Assembly: GCA_020523905.1 (NCBI GenBank)
Contig: JAJAPZ010000005.1
Location: 32,684 to 96,683, forward strand
Length of the DNA stretch: 64,000 nt
Reading direction: 5' to 3'
DNA from: Candidatus Obscuribacterium magneticum
Lineage (GTDB): Bacteria > Elusimicrobiota > Elusimicrobia > F11
The position numbers were made by a program, and so were the translations under genes. The notes under the pieces are model-generated. The model was given only the letters and a program-made list of their open reading frames with translations, was not told where the DNA came from and did not search any database. Below are positions 9,423 to 17,997 of the stretch, piece after piece; the first letter of the stretch is position 1, and every line of letters begins with the position of its first letter.

Positions 9423-11092
9423 GAGTCTCCTTTAAACCATCGGAGCGGTTCCTGCGACCTCCGCCGAAAAAGAAGAAACCCATCCTTGTCGAACAATTTC
9501 TCGTACTTCGGATTGGCTTCAACCTGTCCGATCGATGATTGCAGGACGACCTCGTCATAGGGGGTCGAGTTCCCCTGACGGTCGCAAAGAAGGTATTCCG
9601 GATTAAGGTAATAATCACTCTGATAAGGCATGAAAATCGGGCCGAAGGGAAAAAGCTGGATGTATCGCCGGGTGTCAAAGTGGGGGAATAGGCACTGCTG
9701 GGTGACGAGGGATGCGTCCAGGGGAATCAACTTCTTCACTTCTTCAAAACTCTCCATCCGGTTTTTCGCAAGAGAATGATAATACCGGGGGGACTGGTAA
9801 ATTCCCCATCCGGCGACGATCAACGCCACCCCCAATAGATTCCGTCTGATTTGTGGGAAGCGATTCTGCTGCCGGATGCGATTTAGACCGTGAGCGGCTC
9901 CGATAAAAATAAAGGGTTGAAGGGGAAGCGCGTAGATGTCCGCCAAGGAAAGCTGCGGCCCCGATTGGGAGAGGATATGCGGCAGGACGCTGATAAGGGG
10001 GGGAATTAAAAAGACGGGTGCCAGAAACGTCAGCCCCAACGCCGGCAGAAACATCAAAAAAAGACGCCAAAATTTTGCCGGATCGTGAAAAAAGGCCCAC
10101 CCATACACAGAGGGTTTTAAAAATAGATTCTTAAGCATGTCTTCAAAACTGTTCCCCAGCAAGGGATAGCGGTGAAAAAGGAGGGAATCGGCGTTTCCTT
10201 CCACGTAGTGAGGAATAAAAAATTTCACCTGAAACACCAACAGAATAATGGAGATGACAAATAAAGATAAACCCAGCGCGCGCCGCCGGTAGAACAAAAA
10301 GAGAAGCAGCCCAAATCCCGCTCCCACAAAGGAGACATCTTCCTTTGCCAAAAAAGCAAGCAACGTAAAACCAAGAGGCCACGCCCACTTTCCTCCCGTC
10401 TCCACTGCCCAGAGAGCGGCCATCAGGCAGGGTAACTCCCAGGAGTCCGGGTGAAAATCATTGGCGGCGTTGTGCCCCACGGCCGGGGCGCAAATAAAAA
10501 GAAGCGTGGCGAGCCCTCCCAAGGTAAAAGAGCCCGTAATCCGCTTCACCGCCAGCCAAAGAAAGGGGATCGCCGCCGCGATGAAGACCGCCTGGGCCGC
10601 CAGCAAGACCCGCGCATCCCCACCCCCTTTGTAAAAAAGGGAGAGGGGCCACAAAATCCAATTGGCATGAACCCCCATGAAGCTCCGTTCCAGGTAGGAG
10701 CTATAAAACCAGTTCCCCCGGATTGTGTTCCAACAGATGTTGGAGAAAAGGCCGAGATCGTAGGCGTGCGTGTCCAAGCAGATGTGCGCGCGCAGTTTGT
10801 GGCTGATAACGCCCACGGCATACAGAAATGTGCAAAGGCCAACAAGAAAGTGGACGTCTCGCGGCGACAGCCCATCGAGAAGTTTTTTCCATCGCTCAAG
10901 CCGGGCGCGAAGAGCGGGAGAGACCAAAACGCCGAAACCGAAAAGAATCAAAAGGATGCTGAGAGGATTTCCAAGAGACCGGAGGGAATAAGAAACGCCG
11001 AGGACCGTCCCTTTCCCTTCGAAAATCCAAGGGAAAATGGCGACGAATAGCCCCGTTATGCTGATGCCGATAAGAATCCGCCACGGTTTCAT
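9419..11092 (-). CDS. DUF2079 family polytopic membrane protein
   Basis: About 557 aa with roughly a dozen hydrophobic segments. The sequence around LGLFSNICWNTIRGNWFYSS, then a segment ending in LLAAQ, matches the DUF2079 pattern as recalled. The family is thought to be related to GT-C type membrane glycosyltransferases; no activity is established. The N-terminal half carries the acidic/aromatic loops between membrane helices and the C-terminal 130 residues are soluble. The ATG at 11092 is preferred; an in-frame TTG at 11113 would add seven residues. Monocistronic. Its TAG stop overlaps the TAA stop of giant 1 by 4 nt in convergent orientation. Confidence 0.75.
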   Translation of the reverse strand: MKPWRILIGISITGLFVAIFPWIFEGKGTVLGVSYSLRSLGNPLSILLILFGFGVLVSPALRARLERWKKLLDGLSPRDVHFLVGLCTFLYAVGVISHKLRAHICLDTHAYDLGLFSNICWNTIRGNWFYSSYLERSFMGVHANWILWPLSLFYKGGGDARVLLAAQAVFIAAAIPFLWLAVKRITGSFTLGGLATLLFICAPAVGHNAANDFHPDSWELPCLMAALWAVETGGKWAWPLGFTLLAFLAKEDVSFVGAGFGLLLFLFYRRRALGLSLFVISIILLVFQVKFFIPHYVEGNADSLLFHRYPLLGNSFEDMLKNLFLKPSVYGWAFFHDPAKFWRLFLMFLPALGLTFLAPVFLIPPLISVLPHILSQSGPQLSLADIYALPLQPFIFIGAAHGLNRIRQQNRFPQIRRNLLGVALIVAGWGIYQSPRYYHSLAKNRMESFEEVKKLIPLDASLVTQQCLFPHFDTRRYIQLFPFGPIFMPYQSDYYLNPEYLLCDRQGNSTPYDEVVLQSSIGQVEANPKYEKLFDKDGFLLFRRRSQEPLRWFKGDS

Positions 11093-11204
11093 GGGGAAGT
11101 GAGTATATAACAATCATCCCATGTTCATTTCGTTTGATCCAAACCGAATATGATGATTTCGCGGTTTAGGGGAAGAATTTTATGATGTATAGACAGCGAT
11201 CATT

Positions 11205-12377
11205 ATGCATTGTAAAATGATCATTATGTATACACGCATGCTCGCCCCCCCCAAACACTCCTTCTTTCTCTTCGGTCCCCGGGGAACAGGGAAATCCACC
11301 TGGTTGGAGGCTCGATTTGCCGAGGCTCAGCGTTTTGATTTTCTCAAGAATGAGATCCTTCTTCGGTATTTGGGAGAACCGCAGAAATGGAGACGCGAGG
11401 TGGAAGGGCTTGAAAAAGGGACGTGGGTGGTTCTGGACGAGGTTCAGAAAGTGCCGGCGCTTCTCGATGAGGTTCAGGCCGTCATGCACGATAGGGGCGA
11501 TGAAATAAAGTTTTGCCTGACGGGTTCCAGCTCCCGGAAACTTAAATCCAGCAACGCCAACATGCTGGCGGGGCGCGCCCTGCAAAAGGCTTTTTTTTCG
11601 CTGGTGTCGAGAGAGCTGGGACCCACCTTCGAGTTGGAACAGGCCTTGAGGTTCGGGACCTTGCCGCTGGTTTGTGCACGACCGGATTCGGCCATCGGGA
11701 CCCTTGAGGCCTACGTCGGCACCTATCTCAAGGAAGAAATCCAACAGGAGGCCCTGACGCGCAGTCTGGAGTCATTCACGCGGTTCCTGAAGGTGGCCGC
11801 TTTGATGAATGCCCAGGTCGTCAATGTGGCGGGGATCGCCCGGGATGCCGGCGTTCCCCGGCCGAGCGTGGCGCGCTATTTTTCGGTTTTGGAAGATACC
11901 CTGATCGGTTATTGGGTCCCCGGCTGGCAACCCCGCCTGAAAGTCAGGGAAAAGCAAAACCCAAAGTTCTATTTTTTCGATTGCGGCGTGGTTCGGGCGA
12001 TTCTCGGGCTCTTGCGCGACAAGATCGAGACAGCCGAGCGCGGGGCATTGTTTGAAACCTTCGTTTTCAATGAGGTCCGCGCCGCCATCCATTATCTGGA
12101 TGTGGGGGGGGAGATCTTTTACTATCGAACCCCCGCCGGGGTGGAAGTGGATCTGATTTGGAGCCGGGGTAAGCACGCCTGGGGAGCGGAGATAAAAGCC
12201 GCCACGGAGTGGAAAAGCGAATTTGGCAAGGGTCTCAAGGATCTCATCGAACAAAAGAAAATACAGGCCGCCTATGGGATCTACCGCGGCACGCGTTCCT
12301 TCTCCGAGTCCGGCGTTGTCATACTCCCCTTTGAAGAATTTTCCAAACGCCTCTTTGATGGGGACCTTTTTCCCTGA
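11205..12377 (+). CDS. AAA family ATPase with DUF4143 domain
   Basis: 390 aa. Walker A is GPRGTGKS at residues 24-31 and Walker B is VVLDEVQKVP near 75-84, followed by a sensor-like LTGSSSRKLK. The C-terminal half has the DUF4143 pattern: a winged-helix-like segment (AGIARDAGVPRPSVARYFSVLED), then a PD-(D/E)xK-like segment (GVEVDLIW...AAEIKA type). Such ATPases are common, scattered and mobile in bacteria and archaea; their role is unknown. Several start codons are possible (11205, 11217, 11226, 11238); the first two share a repeated GATCATTATG context. A second member of the family is at 40733. Confidence 0.8.
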   Translation: MHCKMIIMYTRMLAPPKHSFFLFGPRGTGKSTWLEARFAEAQRFDFLKNEILLRYLGEPQKWRREVEGLEKGTWVVLDEVQKVPALLDEVQAVMHDRGDEIKFCLTGSSSRKLKSSNANMLAGRALQKAFFSLVSRELGPTFELEQALRFGTLPLVCARPDSAIGTLEAYVGTYLKEEIQQEALTRSLESFTRFLKVAALMNAQVVNVAGIARDAGVPRPSVARYFSVLEDTLIGYWVPGWQPRLKVREKQNPKFYFFDCGVVRAILGLLRDKIETAERGALFETFVFNEVRAAIHYLDVGGEIFYYRTPAGVEVDLIWSRGKHAWGAEIKAATEWKSEFGKGLKDLIEQKKIQAAYGIYRGTRSFSESGVVILPFEEFSKRLFDGDLFP

Positions 12378-12439
12378 ACCCCTGACACGGCTCTCTCTCC
12401 AAGGCATATCTCCTCCTCTGCATCTGATATGCCTTAAAG

Positions 12440-12536
12440 TGTAAACGATGTGCCCGGAATAAACTGTAAAGGATGTGCCCGGAATAAACTGTAAAGGATG
12501 TGCCCGGAATAAACTGTAAAGGATGTGCCCGGAATA
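12440..12536. repeat. Tandem array of four 25-bp repeats
   Basis: Units begin at 12440, 12465, 12490 and 12515 and read TGTAAAGGATGTGCCCGGAA plus TAAAC. The first has C for G at position 7 and the last is cut at 22 nt. There are no unique spacers, so it is not a CRISPR. It lies just past the 3' end of tRNA-Ser. Arrays of short identical units like this occur at the ends of some DDE transposons, so it may be an orphan element end. Confidence 0.85.
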
Positions 12537-12551
12537 CCCATACCCCAAACC

Positions 12552-12640
12552 CGGAGGGGGAGGGATTCGAACCCTCGATACGGCTTTCACCGTATAGCGG
12601 TTTAGCAAACCGCCGCACTAGGCCACTATGCGACCCCTCC
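12552..12640 (-). tRNA. tRNA-Ser (anticodon GCU)
   Basis: The 7-bp acceptor stem is GGAGGGG/CCCCTCC with G as discriminator base. The anticodon loop TTTGCTAAA puts GCT opposite plus-strand 12604-12606. There is a long variable arm (TACGGTGAAAGCCGTA) and a T arm with GGTTCGAATCCC. The length, 89 nt, fits a class II serine tRNA. CCA is not encoded: GTTT follows the discriminator. Confidence 0.95.
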
Positions 12641-12723
12641 AAGAACAAGAGATGGTGCATTTTACTTTGATTTCTTTAATCAGCAAATTTACTTTGCGGC
12701 AAATGAAGGATTATCATCAGGTA

Positions 12724-12772
12724 AGGGGTCGAGCCTGAAGAAGTGAGAAGGACTTCTTCAGACTTGACCCCT
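12724..12772. repeat. Palindromic repeat (family C), long hairpin
   Basis: Two 21-nt arms (AGGGGTCGAGCCTGAAGAAG plus T, and its near-complement) around a 7-nt loop, with two mismatches. It is related to the GGGGTCAGGTCTT palindrome at 35760-35801. It lies upstream of the GIY-YIG gene and is the source of a spurious upstream extension of that frame. Confidence 0.8.
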
Positions 12773-12799
12773 GCCTCCGTTTTATTAAAGATTTCCCTC

Positions 12800-13102
12800 A
12801 TGGAGCCCAAATACCTGCGAATGATCCGCGGCATGAAGAAAAAGGGGAAGCGGGACTGGAATGTTTATGTCCTGCGCTGCGGGGATGGAACGCTCTATAC
12901 CGGCGTGGCGAAGGATGTTTGGGCGCGCTTGACGCAGCACCAAAAAGGGGTGGGGGCCGCCTACACGCGGACACATCCGCCGGTCGACCTTGTTTATAAG
13001 GAAACGAAGCTTTCGAGGTCCCAGGCGCTCATCCGTGAAGCCGCCATCAAGCGGCTGCCTCGGATCCAAAAGGAAAAACTGGTGGGCCCACCGGTCTCTT
13101 AA
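12800..13102 (+). CDS. GIY-YIG domain protein (UPF0213/YhbQ-like)
   Basis: About 100 aa. The GIY-YIG core appears as VYVLRC...LYTGVAKDVWARLTQHQ, then REAAIKRLPR, the pattern of the small stand-alone UPF0213/YhbQ-type proteins. These are probable nucleases whose substrates are poorly defined. The ATG at 12800 is preferred over the in-frame codon at 12743 because the extra 19 residues come from the family C palindrome. The PilZ gene follows after 3 nt, so the two are probably cotranscribed. Confidence 0.85.
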   Translation: MEPKYLRMIRGMKKKGKRDWNVYVLRCGDGTLYTGVAKDVWARLTQHQKGVGAAYTRTHPPVDLVYKETKLSRSQALIREAAIKRLPRIQKEKLVGPPVS

Positions 13103-13105
13103 CGC

Positions 13106-13609
13106 ATGCACGACAAACTGGATTTTTTAAGCGATTCACGGCGCCATCCCCGTTTTAAATCCACCGCTTTCCGCGGCGTCCCCGTTCATCTAAAGCCCCT
13201 CCCTCCTTACTTCGGCACGCCCACCGAGGGCCACCTGGTGGACCTCTCCGCCGGGGGAATGGCCGTTTTGATGGGCGAGAGGATTCCCACCGACACGAAT
13301 CTCCAGATGGAGCTCACCTTCCCTGATCATTCCGTTTTGGGGTGCAAGGTCCGCATCCGCCGCGCGGTTCCCCAAAAAGACCTCACTCTGATCGGCATCG
13401 AATTCCTGGACCTTCCCGATTACATGCAGGCCAAAATCACCCGCATGACAAAGGATTTCCTGGATTGCGATATACGCATCAAAGCCCGCGTGAAGGACAT
13501 CTGCCAGCTGGATTGCGCCTTCTTCAACATCTGCGACAAGAGGGAAAAAGTACGGCTCACGAAGAAACTCGACACCGCCCTTAAAATGAAATTGAAGCCG
13601 CTGGATTAA
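13106..13609 (+). CDS. PilZ domain protein
   Basis: 167 aa. It has the two cyclic-di-GMP binding motifs of PilZ domains: an arginine-rich RRHPRFK near residues 12-18 and DLSAGGM near 47-53, followed by the closing beta-strand IGIEFLDL. A C-terminal extension of about 50 residues contains four cysteines (CDIR, CQLDC, CDKR region), which is not part of the usual PilZ fold and could bind metal. It is a likely c-di-GMP effector; the output is unknown. Its stop overlaps the convergent helicase stop by 4 nt. Confidence 0.85.
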   Translation: MHDKLDFLSDSRRHPRFKSTAFRGVPVHLKPLPPYFGTPTEGHLVDLSAGGMAVLMGERIPTDTNLQMELTFPDHSVLGCKVRIRRAVPQKDLTLIGIEFLDLPDYMQAKITRMTKDFLDCDIRIKARVKDICQLDCAFFNICDKREKVRLTKKLDTALKMKLKPLD

Positions 13610-14832
13610 CGGAAGCGGCCGCGCCGCGAGGTGGAGAACCGCCGGCGGAAGCGGCCGAATTTCTCCAGCACGGATTTGGACGGCGTGACGAGCTTGGGGG
13701 GAACGATATAGGGAAAATCCGGGATGACCCCGCGGGGGATCGGTTTTTTGATGAAATTTTCAATCCGCTTTAAGTATTGCTCCTCATCCGGCGTCACCAG
13801 CGTAAAGGCATCCCCCACCGCTTCCACCCGCCCCGTCCGCCCGATCCGGTGGACGTAGTCTTCCGGATGATGAGGCACGTCAAAATTGATGACGTGGCTG
13901 ATGTCCTTGACGTCGATCCCTCTCGCCGCGATGTCGGTGGCGACCAAAATCTGGAATTTCCTCTCCTTAAATCCCCGCAGGGCGTCCTCCCGCTGTTCCT
14001 GGCTTCGGTCCGAGTGAATCACGGAAACGGATTTCCCCAACCGATGGAGCGTCCTCACCAGATGATCGGCCCCATGCTTGGTCCGGCAAAAGATAAGCGC
14101 CGAGGAGATGTTTCCCACCTCCAGGAGAGCTTGAAGCAAGGCTTCCTTTTGAAGCCGCGACACCGGATAGACCATTTGCGTGACGCTTTCGGGAGGGGTC
14201 GAGGGAGCCAGGTCGACCAAGAGGGGATCTTTTAAAAATTGACGGACGATCTGCTGGATTTCCGGAGGGAAGGTGGCGGAAAAAAGCATGGTCTGCCGTT
14301 TTTCGGGCAAGCTGGACATGATCCGCCGGATGTCCGGCAGAAAGCCCATGTCCAGCATGCGGTCGGCCTCGTCAAGAACAAAGGTGTGGATGTGCCGCAA
14401 AAACAGGGTCCCCTGCCCCAGATGATCCAGGAGACGCCCCGGGGTGCCCACCACCACCTCCGCTCCGGAGCGAATCTGTCGAAGCTGTTTGTGATAGCTG
14501 GTTCCGCCCAAAATAAGCGCGGTCTTGATTTTGGTGTGTTTGGCGAGGTCGTGAAAAACGGAATTCACCTGGGCCGCCAGCTCGCGCGTCGGGGCGACCA
14601 CCAACACGTTCGGCCGGTGGGCATGGGCGTGCGGATGCTTGATAATCTTATCGATGATGGGAACGACAAAGGCGAGCGTCTTGCCGGTGCCCGTCTGGGC
14701 GCACGCCCGGATGTCCCGGCCTTTAAGGGCCTCGGGGATCACGTGGGCCTGAACCGGCGTGGGCTCGGCAAAACCCAAGGTGGTGATGGCCTGGAAAATT
14801 TCAGGGGGAAGATGAAAACGTGTAAAACCCAT
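13606..14832 (-). CDS. DEAD-box ATP-dependent RNA helicase (RhlE-like)
   Basis: 408 aa. In order: an N-terminal Q motif (GFAEPTPVQ), Walker A AQTGTGKT, PTRELAAQ, GG, TPGRL, DEAD in VLDEADRMLDMGF, SAT, then helicase domain 2 with ARGIDV and HRIGRTGR. There is a short basic C-terminal tail (FGRFRRRFSTSRRGRF). It fits the compact RhlE/DeaD group that remodels ribosome-assembly or mRNA structures. It lies 29 nt downstream of radC in the same direction. Confidence 0.92.
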   Translation of the reverse strand: MGFTRFHLPPEIFQAITTLGFAEPTPVQAHVIPEALKGRDIRACAQTGTGKTLAFVVPIIDKIIKHPHAHAHRPNVLVVAPTRELAAQVNSVFHDLAKHTKIKTALILGGTSYHKQLRQIRSGAEVVVGTPGRLLDHLGQGTLFLRHIHTFVLDEADRMLDMGFLPDIRRIMSSLPEKRQTMLFSATFPPEIQQIVRQFLKDPLLVDLAPSTPPESVTQMVYPVSRLQKEALLQALLEVGNISSALIFCRTKHGADHLVRTLHRLGKSVSVIHSDRSQEQREDALRGFKERKFQILVATDIAARGIDVKDISHVINFDVPHHPEDYVHRIGRTGRVEAVGDAFTLVTPDEEQYLKRIENFIKKPIPRGVIPDFPYIVPPKLVTPSKSVLEKFGRFRRRFSTSRRGRFR

Positions 14833-14861
14833 GACGTTGACTTATTCTACTACTTCTCAAT

Positions 14862-15554
14862 TTAAATAACGCCCCGCTCCAGAAAGCTGAAGTATCCATT
14901 CGCCCCCACAATGATGTGATCAAGCAACCGAACATCCAGAAGTTGCGCCGCCTCTTTCAGGGAACGCGTCAGGCGCTTGTCCTCATCGGATGGATCGGTG
15001 TAGCCGCTGGGATGATTGTGGACGATGATGAGGCCCGAGGCGTGATGTGCCAGGGCCTTCTCCACGATCCGCCGGGGATACACGGCCACCTGGTCCACGG
15101 TTCCTTCGTTGATGACTTCGCTGGCAAGGACCTCATTTTGCGTGTTGAGGAAGATCGCCATAAAAGCTTCGTGAGGGAGCCCCGCCAACTTCATGGTGGC
15201 GAAATTCACGACCCGCTCCGGCGACGTGAGAAGATCCTTCCCCGCCATCCGCCCTGCCAGGTACATCCCGCCGATTTCTTTCACGAGCTTGATGAGCGTC
15301 GCCGAATGGGCGCCCACCTCGGCTATCTGCCGGAGTTCCTCGGGGGCGGCGTCCAAGACGCCGTTCAAACTCCCGAAACGATCGATGAGCGTCTTGGCGA
15401 TGGGCTTCACATCTTTCCGTGGAATGGCGTAGATCAGAAGAAGCTCCAGCGCCTCGTAATCGTGCATTCCTTCGAGGCGGGCTTTGCTAAAGCGTTCCTT
15501 CAACCGCTGCCGGTGGCCGGTCAATAGAGGCGGATAGGCCTGGTTTGTCATCAT
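14862..15554 (-). CDS. radC: RadC family protein (UPF0758, JAB/MPN domain)
   Basis: About 230 aa. An N-terminal helix-hairpin-helix-type region is followed by a JAB1/MPN domain with the metal motif HNHPSG and a downstream Asp (SDEDKRLT). Despite the name, a repair role is unproven. The ATG at 15554 overlaps the TGA of the upstream ORF6N gene (ATGA), which argues for translational coupling. A second, diverged RadC is encoded at 36398-37084. Confidence 0.9.
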   Translation of the reverse strand: MMTNQAYPPLLTGHRQRLKERFSKARLEGMHDYEALELLLIYAIPRKDVKPIAKTLIDRFGSLNGVLDAAPEELRQIAEVGAHSATLIKLVKEIGGMYLAGRMAGKDLLTSPERVVNFATMKLAGLPHEAFMAIFLNTQNEVLASEVINEGTVDQVAVYPRRIVEKALAHHASGLIIVHNHPSGYTDPSDEDKRLTRSLKEAAQLLDVRLLDHIIVGANGYFSFLERGVI

Positions 15555-16084
15555 TTGGCACACGCTTTGAATCCAATGGATATTTTCTTTTGAAGCGGCG
15601 GATTCAAGAGGGCACGCATGGATTGGAAAATCAATCGGATGTGGCCGTCGTGCATGTTGACCTTCCGTTCCAGTTCATCCAGTTTATGGGCGAGGTCTTT
15701 GTGCTTATTGATCATCTCGCGCAACCGGACGAAGGCGCGCATGATGGTGATATTGACATCAATCGCACGCTGGCTGTTCAAAACGCTTGACAGCATGGCC
15801 ACGCCTTGCTCGGTAAAGGCGGTCGGCCTATATTTCGGGTAACGTCCCCGGCCTGACTTTTCTAAGGTCGCATTTTGCGACCTTAGAGAATGCGCTTCCT
15901 CCCAGCTTAAGCGCACCATGAAATCAGGGGGAAAGCGCCGAAGATTTCGGCGGACCTGCTCATTCAAGCGTTTGGCCGACACGCCATAAAGACGCGCCAG
16001 GTCGCTCGCTAGCATAACGCGAAAACTTCGAATGAGATAGATTTTATTCTGTATGTGAAGAAGAGTGGCAACAACCTTTGACAT
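15551..16084 (-). CDS. ORF6N domain DNA-binding protein
   Basis: About 177 aa. The N-terminal half has the ORF6N pattern: LIRSFRVMLASDLARLYGV, an RRFPPDFM segment, SLRSQNAT, then AFTEQGVAMLSSVLNS. A C-terminal helical region follows (MINKHKDLAHKLDELERKV). ORF6N domains are phage/mobile-element associated and related to KilA-N; regulatory roles are presumed. The ATG at 16084 is chosen because a strong TAGGAGG lies 6 nt upstream; the longer frame starts before that site. First gene of an ORF6N-radC-DEAD run. Confidence 0.82.
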   Translation of the reverse strand: MSKVVATLLHIQNKIYLIRSFRVMLASDLARLYGVSAKRLNEQVRRNLRRFPPDFMVRLSWEEAHSLRSQNATLEKSGRGRYPKYRPTAFTEQGVAMLSSVLNSQRAIDVNITIMRAFVRLREMINKHKDLAHKLDELERKVNMHDGHIRLIFQSMRALLNPPLQKKISIGFKACAK

Positions 16085-16090
16085 GAAACA

Positions 16091-16111
16091 CCTCCTAAAG
16101 ATTTTAGGAGG
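16091..16111 (-). promoter_or_regulatory. Perfect hairpin covering the ORF6N Shine-Dalgarno sequence
   Basis: CCTCCTAAA and TTTAGGAGG form a perfect 9-bp stem with a 3-nt loop. The 3' arm contains the TAGGAGG ribosome binding site of the ORF6N gene, 6 nt before its ATG. In the mRNA the site would be paired. No T-run follows, so it is not a terminator. Confidence 0.65.
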
Positions 16112-16246
16112 GGATGAGGAGCTTATGATAGCAAAGATAACGATTGTCGACGGAAAAATGTTTGAGGTCGCATTTCGCGCCATTGAGGCTCGAGGAAAAA
16201 AGGGAAGGTAAAGGGGTTTAACCCGCCACAGCGGGCTAAGACCCCT

Positions 16247-17410
16247 TCACCCCTTCAACTTCAGGAGGGTGATCTCCGCAGGAATGCCGAACCGGTTGGG
16301 GGGGCCCCAAAAGCCGGTCCCGGGGTTGACGTAAATCCAGAGGGAACCGCGACGATTCAAGCCTTTGTATATGGGCTTGAACAACCGGACGAGAAGATTG
16401 AAGGGAAAGAATTGGCCCCCGTGCGTGTGGGCGGAGAGCTGAAGCTGGAAGCCCGCCTTTTCGGCTTCAACGCCGTTTCCCGGGTCGTGGGCGAGAAGAA
16501 TTCTGAATTTTACCGGGACAGCCGTTGCCGCCGCCCGGCCCAGATCGGATATGTAGGCCGGCTCCACGTAGTGGGTATGACCGGAAGAATCTGTTATACC
16601 TGCGATCAAAATCGGCACCCCTTCAAAGTTGACGATCCGGTTCTCATTGATGAGGGGCGTAAAACCCAACGCCTTCAATTCTTGAATCCACGGATCCCCT
16701 CTCCCGAAATGCTCGTGATTGCCGGTCACGGCGTAGACCCCGAGGGGCGCCTTTAGGTTCGAAAGCGGCTCCAATGAGGGGGCGACGGACGCCAACGGCC
16801 CATCGGCCAAATCCCCCGTGAAAACGATGAGATCGGGCTTAAGCGACATCACCTCCCGAACCACTTTTTCAATGAAGGGACGCTGGTGTGTCGGGCTCAC
16901 ATGCAAATCACTGATCTGGACAATCCGAAGTTTCTCAAGCCCCGAGGGAAGATCCGGATAGGCCACCACGACCTCTTTCACCCGGGGCCCGGCCAGGGCT
17001 TGCCACAAACCCAAAAGGGCTATCGCCAGGGAAAGACCCGTGAGGCTGAGGGGAATCCAACGGCTGAAAATCATTTTTCGAAGGGAATCCTCGGGCCCAA
17101 CCATGAGAAGCTTCCGGGCAACATAAAAAAGGAGATTCCCGATATCAAAGGGAATGGAGAAAATTATGAAGGTGGCCCACACGCCCATGCTGAAAGAGCC
17201 CACCCAAGCGATGGCGGCCAGGACATTCGAATCGGGGGAGAAGTGGCTGGAATGCCCCGCCCCGTGCCAGCCGAGCATGACGAAGAACAAGAGCCCCGTC
17301 ACCAACCACGCCAGCCACCCCCGCTCCGGAAAGAAAGGCCTCACCTTATAACCCGTATACAGGAACAAAACGACGAGAATACTGAGGAAGCTCATGAAAA
17401 AGTGTTTCAT
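16247..17410 (-). CDS. Membrane-anchored metallophosphoesterase (YkuE-like)
   Basis: 388 aa from the ATG at 17410. The first 150 residues hold four or five membrane segments. A calcineurin-like phosphoesterase domain follows with DLH (VQISDLHVS), GDLADG, GNHEH, and AHTHGGQ metal-binding motifs. Members of this group act on lipid- or nucleotide-type phosphoesters in the envelope; the substrate here is unknown. The longer frame to 17527 would overlap cysE, so the shorter start, 14 nt after the cysE stop, is preferred. Confidence 0.85.
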   Translation of the reverse strand: MKHFFMSFLSILVVLFLYTGYKVRPFFPERGWLAWLVTGLLFFVMLGWHGAGHSSHFSPDSNVLAAIAWVGSFSMGVWATFIIFSIPFDIGNLLFYVARKLLMVGPEDSLRKMIFSRWIPLSLTGLSLAIALLGLWQALAGPRVKEVVVAYPDLPSGLEKLRIVQISDLHVSPTHQRPFIEKVVREVMSLKPDLIVFTGDLADGPLASVAPSLEPLSNLKAPLGVYAVTGNHEHFGRGDPWIQELKALGFTPLINENRIVNFEGVPILIAGITDSSGHTHYVEPAYISDLGRAAATAVPVKFRILLAHDPGNGVEAEKAGFQLQLSAHTHGGQFFPFNLLVRLFKPIYKGLNRRGSLWIYVNPGTGFWGPPNRFGIPAEITLLKLKG

Positions 17411-17424
17411 GGATTCAGATGACC

Positions 17425-17997
17425 TTACTCGTTTGAAGGCGAGGGATGATTTGTCTTCGGCAAGGGAAGATTCACCCGCTCTCCCCGCTGGCGGACGATG
17501 CGGGCAGGCGTCCCGACGACCGTGCAATCGGGCGGCACGTCATGCATGACGATAAACGAATTGGCTCCGATGCGGGCATTCTTTCCCACGGTGATGGGCC
17601 CCAGGAGAACGCTGTTGGTGCCGATATAAACGTTATCCTTGATGGTGGGGTGGCGCTTGCCGTGGTGTTTCCCGGTCCCGCCCAAGGTGACATTGTGAAA
17701 CATCACGCAATTGTTTCCCACCTCGGCTGTTTGGCCGATCACAATGCCCTGCCCATGATCGATGAAAAAACCGCGGCCGATTCTGGCCGCCGGATGAATT
17801 TCAATCCCGGACCACACCTTCGCCAGCATCGATAGGAAAGCGGGCACAATCGGAATGTGAATCCGGTGGAGAAAATGGGCCACCCGGTAGACCGTTATAG
17901 CGTGCAGGGGCGTGTGGCACAAAAGGGTTTCCAGGAGGCCGCCCGCCGCCGGATCATTTTTAAAGATGGCTTTCACATCGCTGACAAAGGTCAACAT
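17425..17997 (-). CDS. cysE: Serine O-acetyltransferase
   Basis: 190 aa, the short bacterial form. A helical N-terminus is followed by a left-handed beta-helix of hexapeptide repeats (IGRGFFIDHGQGIVIGQT onward). The catalytic His of DHGQGIVIG and the GGTGKHHGKRHP loop are present. It makes O-acetylserine from serine and acetyl-CoA for cysteine synthesis. The ATG at 17997 shares its A with the TGA of the preceding small gene (TGATG), so coupled translation is likely. A GTG at 18000 is also possible. Confidence 0.92.
   Translation of the reverse strand: MLTFVSDVKAIFKNDPAAGGLLETLLCHTPLHAITVYRVAHFLHRIHIPIVPAFLSMLAKVWSGIEIHPAARIGRGFFIDHGQGIVIGQTAEVGNNCVMFHNVTLGGTGKHHGKRHPTIKDNVYIGTNSVLLGPITVGKNARIGANSFIVMHDVPPDCTVVGTPARIVRQRGERVNLPLPKTNHPSPSNE

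Noticed and set aside
10451..11050. 199-residue plus-strand frame
   Set aside because: Antisense to the DUF2079 gene; low-complexity Lys/Arg/Pro composition typical of a shadow frame.
12440..12536. Possible CRISPR array
   Set aside because: Repeats are directly tandem with no spacers, and no cas genes are present.
11772..12608. 278-residue minus-strand frame
   Set aside because: Antisense to the ATPase gene and continuing through the 25-bp repeats and tRNA-Ser; no domain pattern.
12743..12799. Upstream start for the GIY-YIG gene
   Set aside because: The added residues derive from the family C palindrome and the family consensus starts near WNVYVLRC.
15863..15887. Perfect palindrome CTAAGGTCGC...GCGACCTTAG
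   Set aside because: Lies inside the ORF6N coding region at the conserved SLRSQNATLEK segment, so it is explained by coding.
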